This document shows positions 18,860 through 26,299 of a stretch of DNA of 39,196 nucleotides, one piece after another. The notes beneath the pieces are model-generated. The model searched no databases, had not been told where the DNA came from, and saw nothing but the letters and a program-made list of their open reading frames with translations. The first letter of the stretch is position 1, and each line of letters opens with the position of its first letter. Both the position numbers and the translations under genes were made by a program. This DNA comes from an uncultured Oscillospiraceae bacterium (GTDB lineage Bacteria > Bacillota > Clostridia > Oscillospirales > Oscillospiraceae). The stretch lies in NCBI GenBank assembly GCA_902478785.1, contig CABSMJ010000022.1, forward strand, positions 1-39,196, written 5' to 3'.

Positions 18860-19422
18860 AACGGGAATTCAACGCAGAGCGCAAGCTCTATACCATGTGC
18901 ATGCTGGTGGAGGACACCCCCGGCGTGCTGAGTCTGGTGGCCCGGCTGTTCTCCCGCAAGGGCTACAACATCGAATCCATCGTCTCCGGCGCCACGGACC
19001 GCCCCGGCGTCACCCGCATCTCCATCGAGATCATCACCGATGAACTGACCATGGAGTTTCTTGCAGCCCAGTGCCGCAAGCTGCTGCCGGTGAAAACCGT
19101 CCGCATCCTGGACGAGAACACCTGCATCCGCCGGGAGATCGCCCTGATCAAGGTCCGGGCCGAGGATCACTCCACCCGGGACGAGATCATCCAGCTGGTG
19201 AACATCTTCCGGGCCAAGATCATCGACGTGGGGCGGGAGTCCCTGACCGTCTGGGTCTTCGGCAGCGAGAGCAAAAACACCGCCCTGATCCAGATGCTGA
19301 CGGAGTTCGGCATTCTGGAGATCGCCAAAACAGGTACCATCGCCATCGAAAGAGGGCGCAGCACTATATACGACAACAACAAACTACAGGAGGAATACGA
19401 CTATGGCAAGAATGTACTATGA
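18856..19422 (+). CDS. ilvN: Acetolactate synthase small (regulatory) subunit
   Basis: Activates IlvB and confers valine feedback inhibition. The 188-residue protein has an N-terminal ACT domain (about 10-80, VEDTPGVLSLVARLFSRKGY) and a second ACT-like C-terminal domain. The start is TTG at 18856 in a TTGA overlap with the ilvB stop, with GAAGGAGG 7 nt before. The 3' end overlaps ilvC by 20 bp. The symbols ilvN and ilvH are both used for this family. Confidence 0.95.
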   Translation: MKREFNAERKLYTMCMLVEDTPGVLSLVARLFSRKGYNIESIVSGATDRPGVTRISIEIITDELTMEFLAAQCRKLLPVKTVRILDENTCIRREIALIKVRAEDHSTRDEIIQLVNIFRAKIIDVGRESLTVWVFGSESKNTALIQMLTEFGILEIAKTGTIAIERGRSTIYDNNKLQEEYDYGKNVL

Positions 19423-20422
19423 GAAGGACTGCGACATCAGCAAGCTCAACGGCCGGAAGATCAGCATCATCGGTTACGGCTCCCAGGGTCATGCCCACGC
19501 CATGAACCTGAAGGATTCCGGCTGTGACGTATGCGTGGGCCTTCGTGAGGGCTCCAAGAACTGGGCCAACGCCGAGAAGGCGGGCCTCAAGGTCATGACC
19601 GTAGCCGAGGCCGCCAAGTGGGGCGACATCGTCATGATCCTCATCAACGACGAGGTCCAGGCCTCCGTCTACAAGAAGGACATCGCCCCCAATCTGGAGC
19701 CGGGCAATGCGCTGATGTTTGCCCACGGCTTCAACATCCACTTCAAGCAGATCGTTCCTCCCAAGGACGTGGACGTGCTGATGATCGCCCCCAAGGGCCC
19801 CGGCCACACCGTCCGTTCCACCTATGTCAACGGCAAGGGCGTGCCCTGCCTGCTGGCGGTGGAGCAGGACGCCACCGGTAAGGCCACGGACATCGGCCTG
19901 GCCTATGCCGCCGGCATCGGCGGCGCCCGGGGCGGCGTCATGGAGACCACCTTCCAGGATGAGACCGAGACTGACCTCTTCGGCGAGCAGGCCGTGCTGT
20001 GCGGCGGCGTGGTGGAGCTGATGAAGCTGGGCTTCGAGACATTGGTGGAAGCCGGCTATGCCCCCGAGAACGCCTACTTCGAGTGCATCCACGAGATGAA
20101 GCTGATCATCGACCTGATCAACAAGGGCGGCGTTGCCATGATGAACTACTCCATCTCCGATACCGCCGAGTACGGCGAGTATGTCTCCGGTCCCCGCATC
20201 CTGCCCTATGAGGAGACCAAGAAGAACATGAAGGCCGTCCTCACTGACATCCAGAACGGCTCCTTCGCCGGCAAGTGGATCGCCGAGAACCAGACCGGCC
20301 GCTGCTTCTTCAACGCCTCCCGGTCCATCCTGGCCAAGCACCCCATGGAGACCGTGGGCGCCGAGCTGCGCCGCAACATGCTCTGGGGCGACGACACCGA
20401 CCCCGACACCGCCTCCAACTAA
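19403..20422 (+). CDS. ilvC: Ketol-acid reductoisomerase
   Basis: Mg- and NAD(P)H-dependent isomeroreduction of acetolactate to dihydroxyisovalerate. The 339-residue class I enzyme has GYGSQGHAHAMNLKDSG near residues 24-40, the cofactor loop LREGSKNWANAEKAG at about 48-62, and the metal and substrate residues in DETETDLFGEQ and ECIHEMKLI. AGGAGG is 9 nt before the ATG. The last 38 bp (20385-20422) recur at 20541-20578, a sign of an insertion event at the gene's end. Confidence 0.98.
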   Translation: MARMYYEKDCDISKLNGRKISIIGYGSQGHAHAMNLKDSGCDVCVGLREGSKNWANAEKAGLKVMTVAEAAKWGDIVMILINDEVQASVYKKDIAPNLEPGNALMFAHGFNIHFKQIVPPKDVDVLMIAPKGPGHTVRSTYVNGKGVPCLLAVEQDATGKATDIGLAYAAGIGGARGGVMETTFQDETETDLFGEQAVLCGGVVELMKLGFETLVEAGYAPENAYFECIHEMKLIIDLINKGGVAMMNYSISDTAEYGEYVSGPRILPYEETKKNMKAVLTDIQNGSFAGKWIAENQTGRCFFNASRSILAKHPMETVGAELRRNMLWGDDTDPDTASN

Positions 20423-20578
20423 TTTCCATACCGCCCGGGGACCCAGCGAAGCGGTCCGCGGGCGGAGAGGAGGAGCAAGGAAGCGTAAGGGCGGAGGGCT
20501 CCCCCGGCGCTCCGCCCGGGAGCGGACTTTGCTCCGACGAGGGGCGACGACACCGACCCCGATACCGCCTCTAACTAA
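20385..20578. repeat. 38-bp direct repeat of the ilvC 3' end flanking a 118-bp hairpin-rich insert
   Basis: Copy 1 (20385-20422) is the end of ilvC; copy 2 (20541-20578) matches 36 of 38 bases, and both differences are third-codon-position synonymous changes (GAC/GAT, TCC/TCT). Between them, 20423-20540 holds a 13-nt stem with one mismatch (CCGCCCGGGGACC against GGTCCGCGGGCGG), an 8-bp stem GGGCGGAG/CTCCGCCC and a GGAGC/GCTCC hairpin. Copy 2 lies 13 bp before a strong hairpin, the place expected for the original ilvC stop. Confidence 0.85.
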
Positions 20579-20582
20579 GCGC

Positions 20583-20618
20583 AAAAAAAGCGGGGGGATT
20601 CCCTGTGGGAATCCCCCC
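20583..20618 (-). terminator. Strong terminator for the minus-strand DUF2085 unit
   Basis: A perfect 12-bp stem GGGGGGATTCCC/GGGAATCCCCCC (20592-20603, 20607-20618) with a 3-nt loop is followed on the minus strand by GC and seven T. On the plus strand it has no T tract, but it may also help end the ilv transcript. Confidence 0.85.
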
Positions 20619-20639
20619 TGAGCCTTTCAAAAAAGCTCC

Positions 20640-20812
20640 GCCGCGCTGCATGCAGGGCTTGTGCGTTTAGAATGCACAAGCCCCGCACTTACATGGCGAG
20701 ATGTGTTTTCGTCCACGTACACGCCGCGGCCGAAAACAAATTGGATTCGTTTCGCACCTGCGGGTGCGAACTCTGCGAGGCTTTCCGCACAGTCCTAAAG
20801 GCCCCTGCCTCC
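20640..20812. other. Non-coding, hairpin-rich stretch
   Basis: No gene is supported. A 10-bp hairpin GGGCTTGTGC/GCACAAGCCC lies at about 20656-20684 and an 8-bp hairpin TTCGCACC/GGTGCGAA at about 20752-20771. Composition and structure suggest an interspersed repeat, but this cannot be shown from one copy. Confidence 0.4.
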
Positions 20813-21178
20813 TCAGCCTTTCAGTCCCGCGCCCGCCTGAAGCCCCAGACGGTACACCGCCCCCGTGGTCAGGAGAAAGAGGTTCACCAGGGCGTAGCCG
20901 AACAGCAGCCCCGTCACGAAGCGCCGGAGGTTGGTGCTCTCATAGGCGGTGCAGCGCTGAACGGCGCCGTCCAGCACCATGGGCACCATCAAAAGGAGAG
21001 ACACCGCCGCCCCGGCATGGCCCAGGGCATAGGTCAGGGCCGCGAGCACCATCCCCGCCAGCTCCCCGGTACAGCGGGCGCAGATGGGGAACCGCTCCCC
21101 CCGGAAGTGGAAAGAGCGGTCCTCCCGGCAGTGGCAGCCGAACACGATGGGCAGCCACCGGTACACCCAGCGTTTCAT
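20813..21178 (-). CDS. DUF2085 small membrane protein
   Basis: 121 residues matching the DUF2085 pattern: an N-terminal metal-binding-like region GCHCREDRSFHFRGERFPICARCTG (residues 14-38, with C15, C17, C33, C36), then about three hydrophobic helices and the signature DGAVQ...STNLRRFVTGLLFG (70-94). The function of the family is unknown; the clustered cysteines suggest metal binding near the membrane. It follows the zinc-ribbon protein gene by 4 nt and has no clear ribosome site, so it is probably translated by coupling. Confidence 0.85.
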   Translation of the reverse strand: MKRWVYRWLPIVFGCHCREDRSFHFRGERFPICARCTGELAGMVLAALTYALGHAGAAVSLLLMVPMVLDGAVQRCTAYESTNLRRFVTGLLFGYALVNLFLLTTGAVYRLGLQAGAGLKG

Positions 21179-21182
21179 CTAT

Positions 21183-21476
21183 TTAATAGAACGCTGCGTT
21201 CAGCCCAATGGTGAAGGCGATGAGATACCACAGCACGCCGATGATCACCGACACCAGCGCGCCGATGCCGGCGGCCTTGGCGGTCCGGGGCTTTGTGTCG
21301 TTCCACACCAAAAACAGCACCAGGCCCACAATGGGGATACAGCAGCCAAGCAGTCCCCAGCCGATGCCGCCGTTGTCCTCCACCGGAGGCGGGGCGTCAT
21401 TTTGAGGCGCGCCGCAGGAGGGACACGTGGTGGCGTAGTCACTGATGGGTGCGCCGCAGCGTCTGCAATATGCCAT
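21183..21476 (-). CDS. Zinc-ribbon membrane protein
   Basis: 97 residues: a zinc ribbon (C4, C7, C18, C21: YCRRCG and CPSCG), a Pro/Asp linker, and two hydrophobic helices (about 40-58 and 68-92). Such zinc-ribbon plus TM proteins are common in Clostridia and lack a defined role. The start is the ATG at 21476; open frame upstream runs through the promoter and is not used. It is first in a two-gene unit with the DUF2085 gene, inserted on the opposite strand between ilvC and ilvD. Confidence 0.85.
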   Translation of the reverse strand: MAYCRRCGAPISDYATTCPSCGAPQNDAPPPVEDNGGIGWGLLGCCIPIVGLVLFLVWNDTKPRTAKAAGIGALVSVIIGVLWYLIAFTIGLNAAFY

Positions 21477-21519
21477 AGAGCTCACCGTTCCTCTCTTCGA
21501 CAAACGTCGTGTTTTTTTC

Positions 21520-21548
21520 AGTATAGGGTATCCTGCCGGAAAAGGCAA
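21520..21548 (-). promoter_or_regulatory. Promoter of the zinc-ribbon/DUF2085 unit
   Basis: Minus strand TTGCCT (21548-21543), 17-bp spacer, TATACT (21525-21520), about 37 bp before the start codon. Confidence 0.7.
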
Positions 21549-21638
21549 GACGGCAAGATACTTTTCCCACCCCGGCTGCGGTATTCCGGCTTCCGGTCCG
21601 CCGCCTATCCTATTTTATTGAATCAGGAGGTCGATGTT

Positions 21639-23300
21639 ATGCACAGCGACGTCATCAAAAAGGGCGTCCCCGCCGCCCCCAACCGCTCCCTGCTCTACGC
21701 CCTGGGTTTGGCCCAGGAGGAGATGGAGCGCCCCCTCATCGGCGTGGTCTGCTCCTACAACGAGATCGTCCCCGGCCACATGAACCTGGACAAGATCGCC
21801 GAGGCCGTCAAGGCCGGCGTCCGGGCCGCCGGCGGCACCCCCATTGAATTCCCCGCCATCGCCGTGTGTGATGGCATCGCCATGGGCCACACGGGCATGA
21901 AGTACTCCCTGGTGACCCGGGACCTGATCGCCGACTCCACCGAGGCCATGGCCCTGGCCCACCAGTTCGACGGCCTGGTGATGATTCCCAACTGCGACAA
22001 GAACGTGCCGGGCCTGCTCATGGCCGCCGCCCGGGTCAACGTGCCCACCCTCTTCGTCTCCGGCGGGCCCATGCTGGCGGGCACCATGAACGACGGCCGC
22101 CGCACCTGCCTGAGCCACATGTTCGAGGCCGTGGGCGCCTACTACGCCGGCAAGCTGGACGACGCGGGACTGGAGGAGTACGAGGAGAACGCCTGCCCCA
22201 CCTGCGGGTCCTGCTCCGGCATGTACACCGCCAACTCCATGAACTGCCTCACCGAGGCCATCGGCATGGCCCTGCCCGGCAACGGCACGATTCCCGCCGT
22301 GTACTCCGCCCGGCTGCGGCTGGCCAAGCACACGGGCATGCAGATCATGAAGCTGGTGGAGCAGAACATCCGCCCCCGGGACATCATGACCCCCGCCGCC
22401 TTCCACAACGCCGAGACCGTGGACATGGCCCTGGGCTGCTCCACCAACACCATGCTCCACCTGCCCGCCATCGCCCACGAGTGCGGCATCGAGCTGAGCT
22501 TTGACATGGCCAACGAGATCTCCGCCAAGACCCCCAACGTGTGCCACCTGGCTCCGGCGGGAGACACCTACATGGAGGACCTGGACCGGGCCGGCGGCGT
22601 GGCCGCCGTCATGGCCGAGCTGCTCCAGGGCAGTCTCCTGGACGGCTCCGTCCGCACCTGCACCGGCAAGACCCTGGCGGAGAACCTGGAGGGCGTGGTG
22701 AACCGGGACGAGACCATCATCCGGCCCCTGTCCAACCCCTACTCCCCCACCGGCGGCATCGCCGTGCTCCGGGGCAATCTGGCCCCCGACGGGTGCGTGG
22801 TGAAGCAGGCCGCCGTGGCCCCGGAGATGCTGGTCCACACCGGTCCCGCCCGGGTCTTTGACAGCGAGGACGAGGCCATCACCGCCATCTACGCCGGCAA
22901 GATCGTCGCCGGCGACGTGGTGGTCATCCGCTACGAGGGTCCCAAGGGAGGCCCCGGCATGCGGGAGATGCTCAACCCCACCAGCGCCATCGCCGGCATG
23001 GGCCGGGACAAGGACGTGGCCCTCATCACCGACGGCCGCTTCTCCGGCGCCACCCGGGGCGCCTCCATCGGCCATGTGTCCCCGGAGGCTGCCGCCGGCG
23101 GCCCCATCGCCCTGGTTCAGGAGGGGGACATCATCTCCATCGACATCCCCGCCCGCACCATCACCCTCCAGGTCAGCAACGAAGAGCTCGCCGCCCGGAA
23201 GGCCGCCTGGGTCTGCCCGGAGCCCCGGATCAAAACCGGGTATCTGGCCCGCTACGCCAAGCTGGTCACCTCCGCCGACCGGGGCGCCATCCTGGAATAA
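21639..23300 (+). CDS. ilvD: Dihydroxy-acid dehydratase
   Basis: Fe-S enzyme that dehydrates dihydroxyisovalerate and dihydroxymethylvalerate to the 2-oxo acids, the penultimate step to valine and isoleucine and the source of the LeuA substrate. The 553-residue protein has C119 in PNCDKNVPG, a cysteine cluster C186/C189/C192 in CPTCGSCSGMYTANS, and the C-terminal TDGRFSGATRGASIGHVSPEAA. AGGAGG precedes the ATG at 21639 by 8 nt. Its own promoter is not obvious. It is separated from ilvC by two opposite-strand genes. Confidence 0.97.
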   Translation: MHSDVIKKGVPAAPNRSLLYALGLAQEEMERPLIGVVCSYNEIVPGHMNLDKIAEAVKAGVRAAGGTPIEFPAIAVCDGIAMGHTGMKYSLVTRDLIADSTEAMALAHQFDGLVMIPNCDKNVPGLLMAAARVNVPTLFVSGGPMLAGTMNDGRRTCLSHMFEAVGAYYAGKLDDAGLEEYEENACPTCGSCSGMYTANSMNCLTEAIGMALPGNGTIPAVYSARLRLAKHTGMQIMKLVEQNIRPRDIMTPAAFHNAETVDMALGCSTNTMLHLPAIAHECGIELSFDMANEISAKTPNVCHLAPAGDTYMEDLDRAGGVAAVMAELLQGSLLDGSVRTCTGKTLAENLEGVVNRDETIIRPLSNPYSPTGGIAVLRGNLAPDGCVVKQAAVAPEMLVHTGPARVFDSEDEAITAIYAGKIVAGDVVVIRYEGPKGGPGMREMLNPTSAIAGMGRDKDVALITDGRFSGATRGASIGHVSPEAAAGGPIALVQEGDIISIDIPARTITLQVSNEELAARKAAWVCPEPRIKTGYLARYAKLVTSADRGAILE

Positions 23301-23329
23301 GCCCGCTTTGAGAAGGGAGAGACCTGCCT

Positions 23330-24637
23330 ATGTATCGCGAAGTTTCTCACCTGCTGCTGTACGGTGAGCTGAAAGAGGACGAGATCCTGGTGCGCCTGGG
23401 AAACATCGTCCGGGACTGGGAAAAGGGCACTGACCGGGACGAGCTGGTCCGCCGGTGCTACCGGGAGGTCAAGCACCTTCTGGATCTGGCCACCGCCTGC
23501 GGCTTCGACGGGAACCTCTGGCACTGCTACCTCACCTGGCTTTTGATGACCAATGAGAACTCCTTCACCCGCACCTGTGAGCGGGTGGGCCCCAAGGAGG
23601 GCAGCGTCAACCACTTTGCCAAGGCGGACCTGGGCGTGTTCCGCCGGCTCTTTGACTACTCCTTCGACGCCCTGGAGGCGGACCTGGGCATCGACTGCTT
23701 CTCCACGTTGTGCCACTACCAGGCCATCCCCAAGCGGGAGCGGATGTACAACCGGGACATCAGCCTCCAGGTCCAGACCCTGTGCCATGCCCTGGAGGGA
23801 GCCAAGGACGAGGAGGAGATGTTCCGCCTAGTGACGGACTACTACCGCCAGTACGGCTACGGCGTCTTTGCCATGACCCGGGCCTTCCGCATCCGCCGCA
23901 CCGGGGAGGACGTGGAGTTCCTGCCCATCAGCAACATTGACCGCGTGATGCTCTCGGACCTTCTGGGCTACGAGACCCAGAAGCAGGAGCTGCGCCGGAA
24001 CACCGAGGCGTTTCTGGACGGCCTGCCCGCCAACAACGTGCTGCTCTACGGCGACGCGGGCACCGGCAAGTCCACCAGCGTCAAGTCTCTCATCAACGAG
24101 TACTATGACCGGGGACTGCGGATCATCGAGATCTACAAGCACCAGTTCCGGGACCTGTCCGCGGTGCTGGGGCAGATCAAGAACCGCAACTACCGCTTCA
24201 TCATCTTCATCGACGATCTGTCCTTCGAGGAGAACGAGGTGGAGTACAAGTTCCTCAAGGCGGTCATCGAGGGCGGCGTGGAGACCCGGCCGGACAACGT
24301 GCTGATCTACGCCACCTCCAACCGCCGCCACCTGATCCGGGAGACCTGGAACGACCGCTCCGACATCGAGCACAAGGGGGACGTGCACCGCTCCGACACC
24401 ATGGAGGAGAAGCTGTCCCTGGCCAGCCGCTTCGGCGTGTCCATCAACTTCAATGCCCCCACCCCCAAGGAATACCAGCAGATCGTGCTGGAACTGGCCA
24501 GACGGGCAGGGGTGGACATGGACGAAAGAGAAATGCTCATCCAGGCCAACGCCTGGGAGATCCGCCACGGCGGCTTCTCCGGCCGGACGGCCCAGCAGTT
24601 CGTCCACTACCTCAAGGCCATGGGCCGGGAGGGCTGA
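23330..24637 (+). CDS. DUF815 AAA+ ATPase
   Basis: 435 residues. An N-terminal helical part (1-200) precedes an AAA+ module with Walker A GDAGTGKST at 241-249, Walker B FIIFIDDLSF with D295-D296, a sensor-1-like ATSNRRHL segment and a C-terminal sensor-2 region with GGFSGRTAQQFV. This is the DUF815 family, predicted ATPases of unknown client. It starts 29 bp after ilvD with GGGAGAG upstream and shares its terminator, so the pair is probably co-transcribed; a link with dehydratase maturation is only a guess. Confidence 0.9.
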   Translation: MYREVSHLLLYGELKEDEILVRLGNIVRDWEKGTDRDELVRRCYREVKHLLDLATACGFDGNLWHCYLTWLLMTNENSFTRTCERVGPKEGSVNHFAKADLGVFRRLFDYSFDALEADLGIDCFSTLCHYQAIPKRERMYNRDISLQVQTLCHALEGAKDEEEMFRLVTDYYRQYGYGVFAMTRAFRIRRTGEDVEFLPISNIDRVMLSDLLGYETQKQELRRNTEAFLDGLPANNVLLYGDAGTGKSTSVKSLINEYYDRGLRIIEIYKHQFRDLSAVLGQIKNRNYRFIIFIDDLSFEENEVEYKFLKAVIEGGVETRPDNVLIYATSNRRHLIRETWNDRSDIEHKGDVHRSDTMEEKLSLASRFGVSINFNAPTPKEYQQIVLELARRAGVDMDEREMLIQANAWEIRHGGFSGRTAQQFVHYLKAMGREG

Positions 24638-24655
24638 ACTCGGTTTCAGATGCAA

Positions 24656-24694
24656 AACTGCCCCCGCCGAATCGGCGGGGGCAGTTCCTTTTTT
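24656..24694 (+). terminator. Terminator after the ilvD-DUF815 unit
   Basis: A 14-bp perfect stem (24656-24669 with 24673-24686), AAT loop, then CC and six T on the plus strand. On the minus strand only four T follow, so it may act weakly for the convergent flavoprotein gene as well. Confidence 0.93.
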
Positions 24695-24697
24695 AAT

Positions 24698-25210
24698 TTA
24701 TCGGGGCAGGGAGCCGAAGTGGACCCACTTGCCCACCACCGCCTCCGGGTCCACCCGGAAGACGCTGATGGTGCGCCAGGCCTTGCCCAGCCGCTCAGGC
24801 TCCGCCTTATAGGGGGTCCCCGCGGCCTGGCACAGCGCGGTCATGGACCGGAGGATCTCCTCCTTGTTCTCCTCTCCCTCTCCGTCCAGACGGCGGAGGT
24901 AGCCGTAGACCAGGACGCTCTGGTGCCGGCACAGGTACTCCTTCCCCACCTGGTCAGAGGGGGTGTAGAAGCTCAGGCACACCTGGGCGCCCTCCGTCAG
25001 GCCCCGGAGCTTTTCCCCCTTGACCTTGTTGGCATGGAAGTAAAACTTCCCGTCCAGAAAGGAAAAGTTCATGGGCCGCATCTGGGGCCAGCCCTCATCA
25101 TCCACATAGGACACCGTGCCGTAGCAGATGCTCTGGAGATACTCCGCCAGCTCCTCCTCGGTCATCTTCCGTCCGCCCAGAACGCTCTGGCGCACCTCGG
25201 TATTGGGCAT
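24698..25210 (-). CDS. Pyridoxamine 5'-phosphate oxidase-like flavoprotein
   Basis: 170 residues of the split-barrel FMN-binding fold (PNPOx-like/NimA-related). Typical features are the N-terminal helix EELAEYLQS, the strand pair YGTVSYVDDEGWPQMRPMNF and DGKFYFHANKVKGEKLRGL around residues 50-75, and a conserved hydrophobic C-terminal strand. Members reduce or bind small substrates through FMN or haem; this one's substrate is unknown. AAGGAGG is 9 nt before the ATG at 25210. It is divergent from the 4Fe-4S protein gene. Confidence 0.85.
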   Translation of the reverse strand: MPNTEVRQSVLGGRKMTEEELAEYLQSICYGTVSYVDDEGWPQMRPMNFSFLDGKFYFHANKVKGEKLRGLTEGAQVCLSFYTPSDQVGKEYLCRHQSVLVYGYLRRLDGEGEENKEEILRSMTALCQAAGTPYKAEPERLGKAWRTISVFRVDPEAVVGKWVHFGSLPR

Positions 25211-25265
25211 AGTTCCGCTCCTCCTTGTTCCGGCGGCGGTGCCGCCTGTTTTTTTCCTGTGGTCC

Positions 25266-25294
25266 ATTGTATCGGACCCGCCCACACCTGTCAA
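25266..25294 (-). promoter_or_regulatory. Promoter of the flavoprotein gene
   Basis: Minus strand TTGACA (25294-25289), 17 bp, TACAAT (25271-25266). Confidence 0.88.
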
Positions 25295-25305
25295 CCGTCC
25301 CGCCC

Positions 25306-25334
25306 TTGCAAAAGGGCCCCGGGTGGGGTATCAT
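25306..25334 (+). promoter_or_regulatory. Promoter of the 4Fe-4S protein gene
   Basis: TTGCAA (25306-25311), 17 bp, TATCAT (25329-25334). Its -35 lies 11 bp from the -35 of the opposite promoter, so one bound factor could affect both. Confidence 0.7.
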
Positions 25335-25337
25335 CCT

Positions 25338-25356
25338 TTATATATAATATATATAA
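25338..25356 (+). promoter_or_regulatory. AT-only inverted repeat at the 4Fe-4S gene start site
   Basis: TTATATAT (25338-25345) and ATATATAA (25349-25356) are perfectly complementary with a 3-nt spacer, covering about -3 to +16 of the transcript. It may be an operator, or only an AT-rich melting region. Confidence 0.4.
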
Positions 25357-25401
25357 GAAGATCGGGCAGCCCGCCCCTGAGCGGAGAAAGGAAGGATGAC
25401 C

Positions 25402-26247
25402 ATGGATCTTGCCAATATCCACACCCTGTGCGATCAGTTCGCCGCTGACTCCCCCTGGAACTATGTCTCCCCGGAGGAGGCCATCTCCCCGGAGCTCTCC
25501 GGGACGCGGCTTTTTGAGTCCCCTCTGGTGGGCTGCTCCGACCCCGAGGACCCTCTCTACCTCCGCCTGCAGCAGCCCCAGGCGGTGGGGCCGGCTTTTC
25601 GGCTGCCCACCCAGTGGCTCCCCGGGGCCAAAAGCGTTCTGAGCTTTTTCTTCCCCTTTACCGAAGCGGTGCGCAAAAGCAACCGGGGCGGGGCGGAGCC
25701 CTCGGCCCTGTGGCTCCACGGCCGCATTGAGGGCCAGCGGTTTTTGACCCGCTTTGCCGCCTTTTTGGTGGACGCCCTGGAAGCCCAGGGCATCCGGGCG
25801 GTGGCGCCGAGCCTGTCGGAGGACTTCCAGGTCAACGACGTCCGCGCCGGGGAACCCTTCGGTAGCAACTGGTCCGAGCGGCATGTGGCCTATATCAGCG
25901 GCTTGGGCACCTTCAGCCTCTCCAAGGGCATCATCACCGAAAAGGGCATGGCCGGGCGGCTCATCAGCCTGGTGACCGACGCACCCCTGCCGCCCACGCC
26001 CCGGGCCTACACGGAGCTCTATGAGTACTGCATCCTCTGCGGTGCCTGTGCCCGGCGCTGTCCCGTGGGGGCCATTGTCACAGAGCGGGGCATGGAGGCA
26101 GGGAAGGCTCACAGGCCCTGCTCGGACTACCAGGATGAGATGGCCCAGCGCTTCGCCCCCCGCTACGGCTGCGGCAAGTGTCAGGTGGGCATCCCCTGCG
26201 AGGACAAAAATCCCGCCGCCCTCCGCCGGGGACAGGGCAAGGCGTAA
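25402..26247 (+). CDS. Double 4Fe-4S cluster protein related to epoxyqueuosine reductase (QueG-like)
   Basis: 281 residues. The C-terminal ferredoxin module has C210, C213, C216 and C220 in CILCGACARRCPVG, and a second cysteine set in RPCSDY and YGCGKCQVGIPCE. The N-terminal part has SFFFPF and the SNWSERHVAYISGLGTFSLSKG region typical of the QueG-like superfamily, though it is shorter than true QueG and the cobalamin-site match is uncertain. It probably transfers electrons to an unknown substrate. ATGs exist at 25396 and 25402; AAAGGA at 25387-25392 is better spaced to 25402. Confidence 0.82.
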   Translation: MDLANIHTLCDQFAADSPWNYVSPEEAISPELSGTRLFESPLVGCSDPEDPLYLRLQQPQAVGPAFRLPTQWLPGAKSVLSFFFPFTEAVRKSNRGGAEPSALWLHGRIEGQRFLTRFAAFLVDALEAQGIRAVAPSLSEDFQVNDVRAGEPFGSNWSERHVAYISGLGTFSLSKGIITEKGMAGRLISLVTDAPLPPTPRAYTELYEYCILCGACARRCPVGAIVTERGMEAGKAHRPCSDYQDEMAQRFAPRYGCGKCQVGIPCEDKNPAALRRGQGKA

Positions 26248-26254
26248 GAGGCGC

Positions 26255-26291
26255 AAAAAAGAGCCTGGGGAAGGTTCCCCAGGCTCTTTTT
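26255..26291 (+). terminator. Bidirectional terminator between the 4Fe-4S gene and prfB
   Basis: A 12-bp stem GAGCCTGGGGAA/TTCCCCAGGCTC (26261-26272, 26275-26286) is flanked by six A on the left and five T on the right, so it serves both convergent genes. Confidence 0.93.
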
Positions 26292-26299
26292 GTATGGGC

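Noticed and set aside
21615..23075. 486-codon minus-strand open frame opposite ilvD
   Set aside because: Shadow of ilvD third-position GC; repetitive Gly/His/Val sequence.
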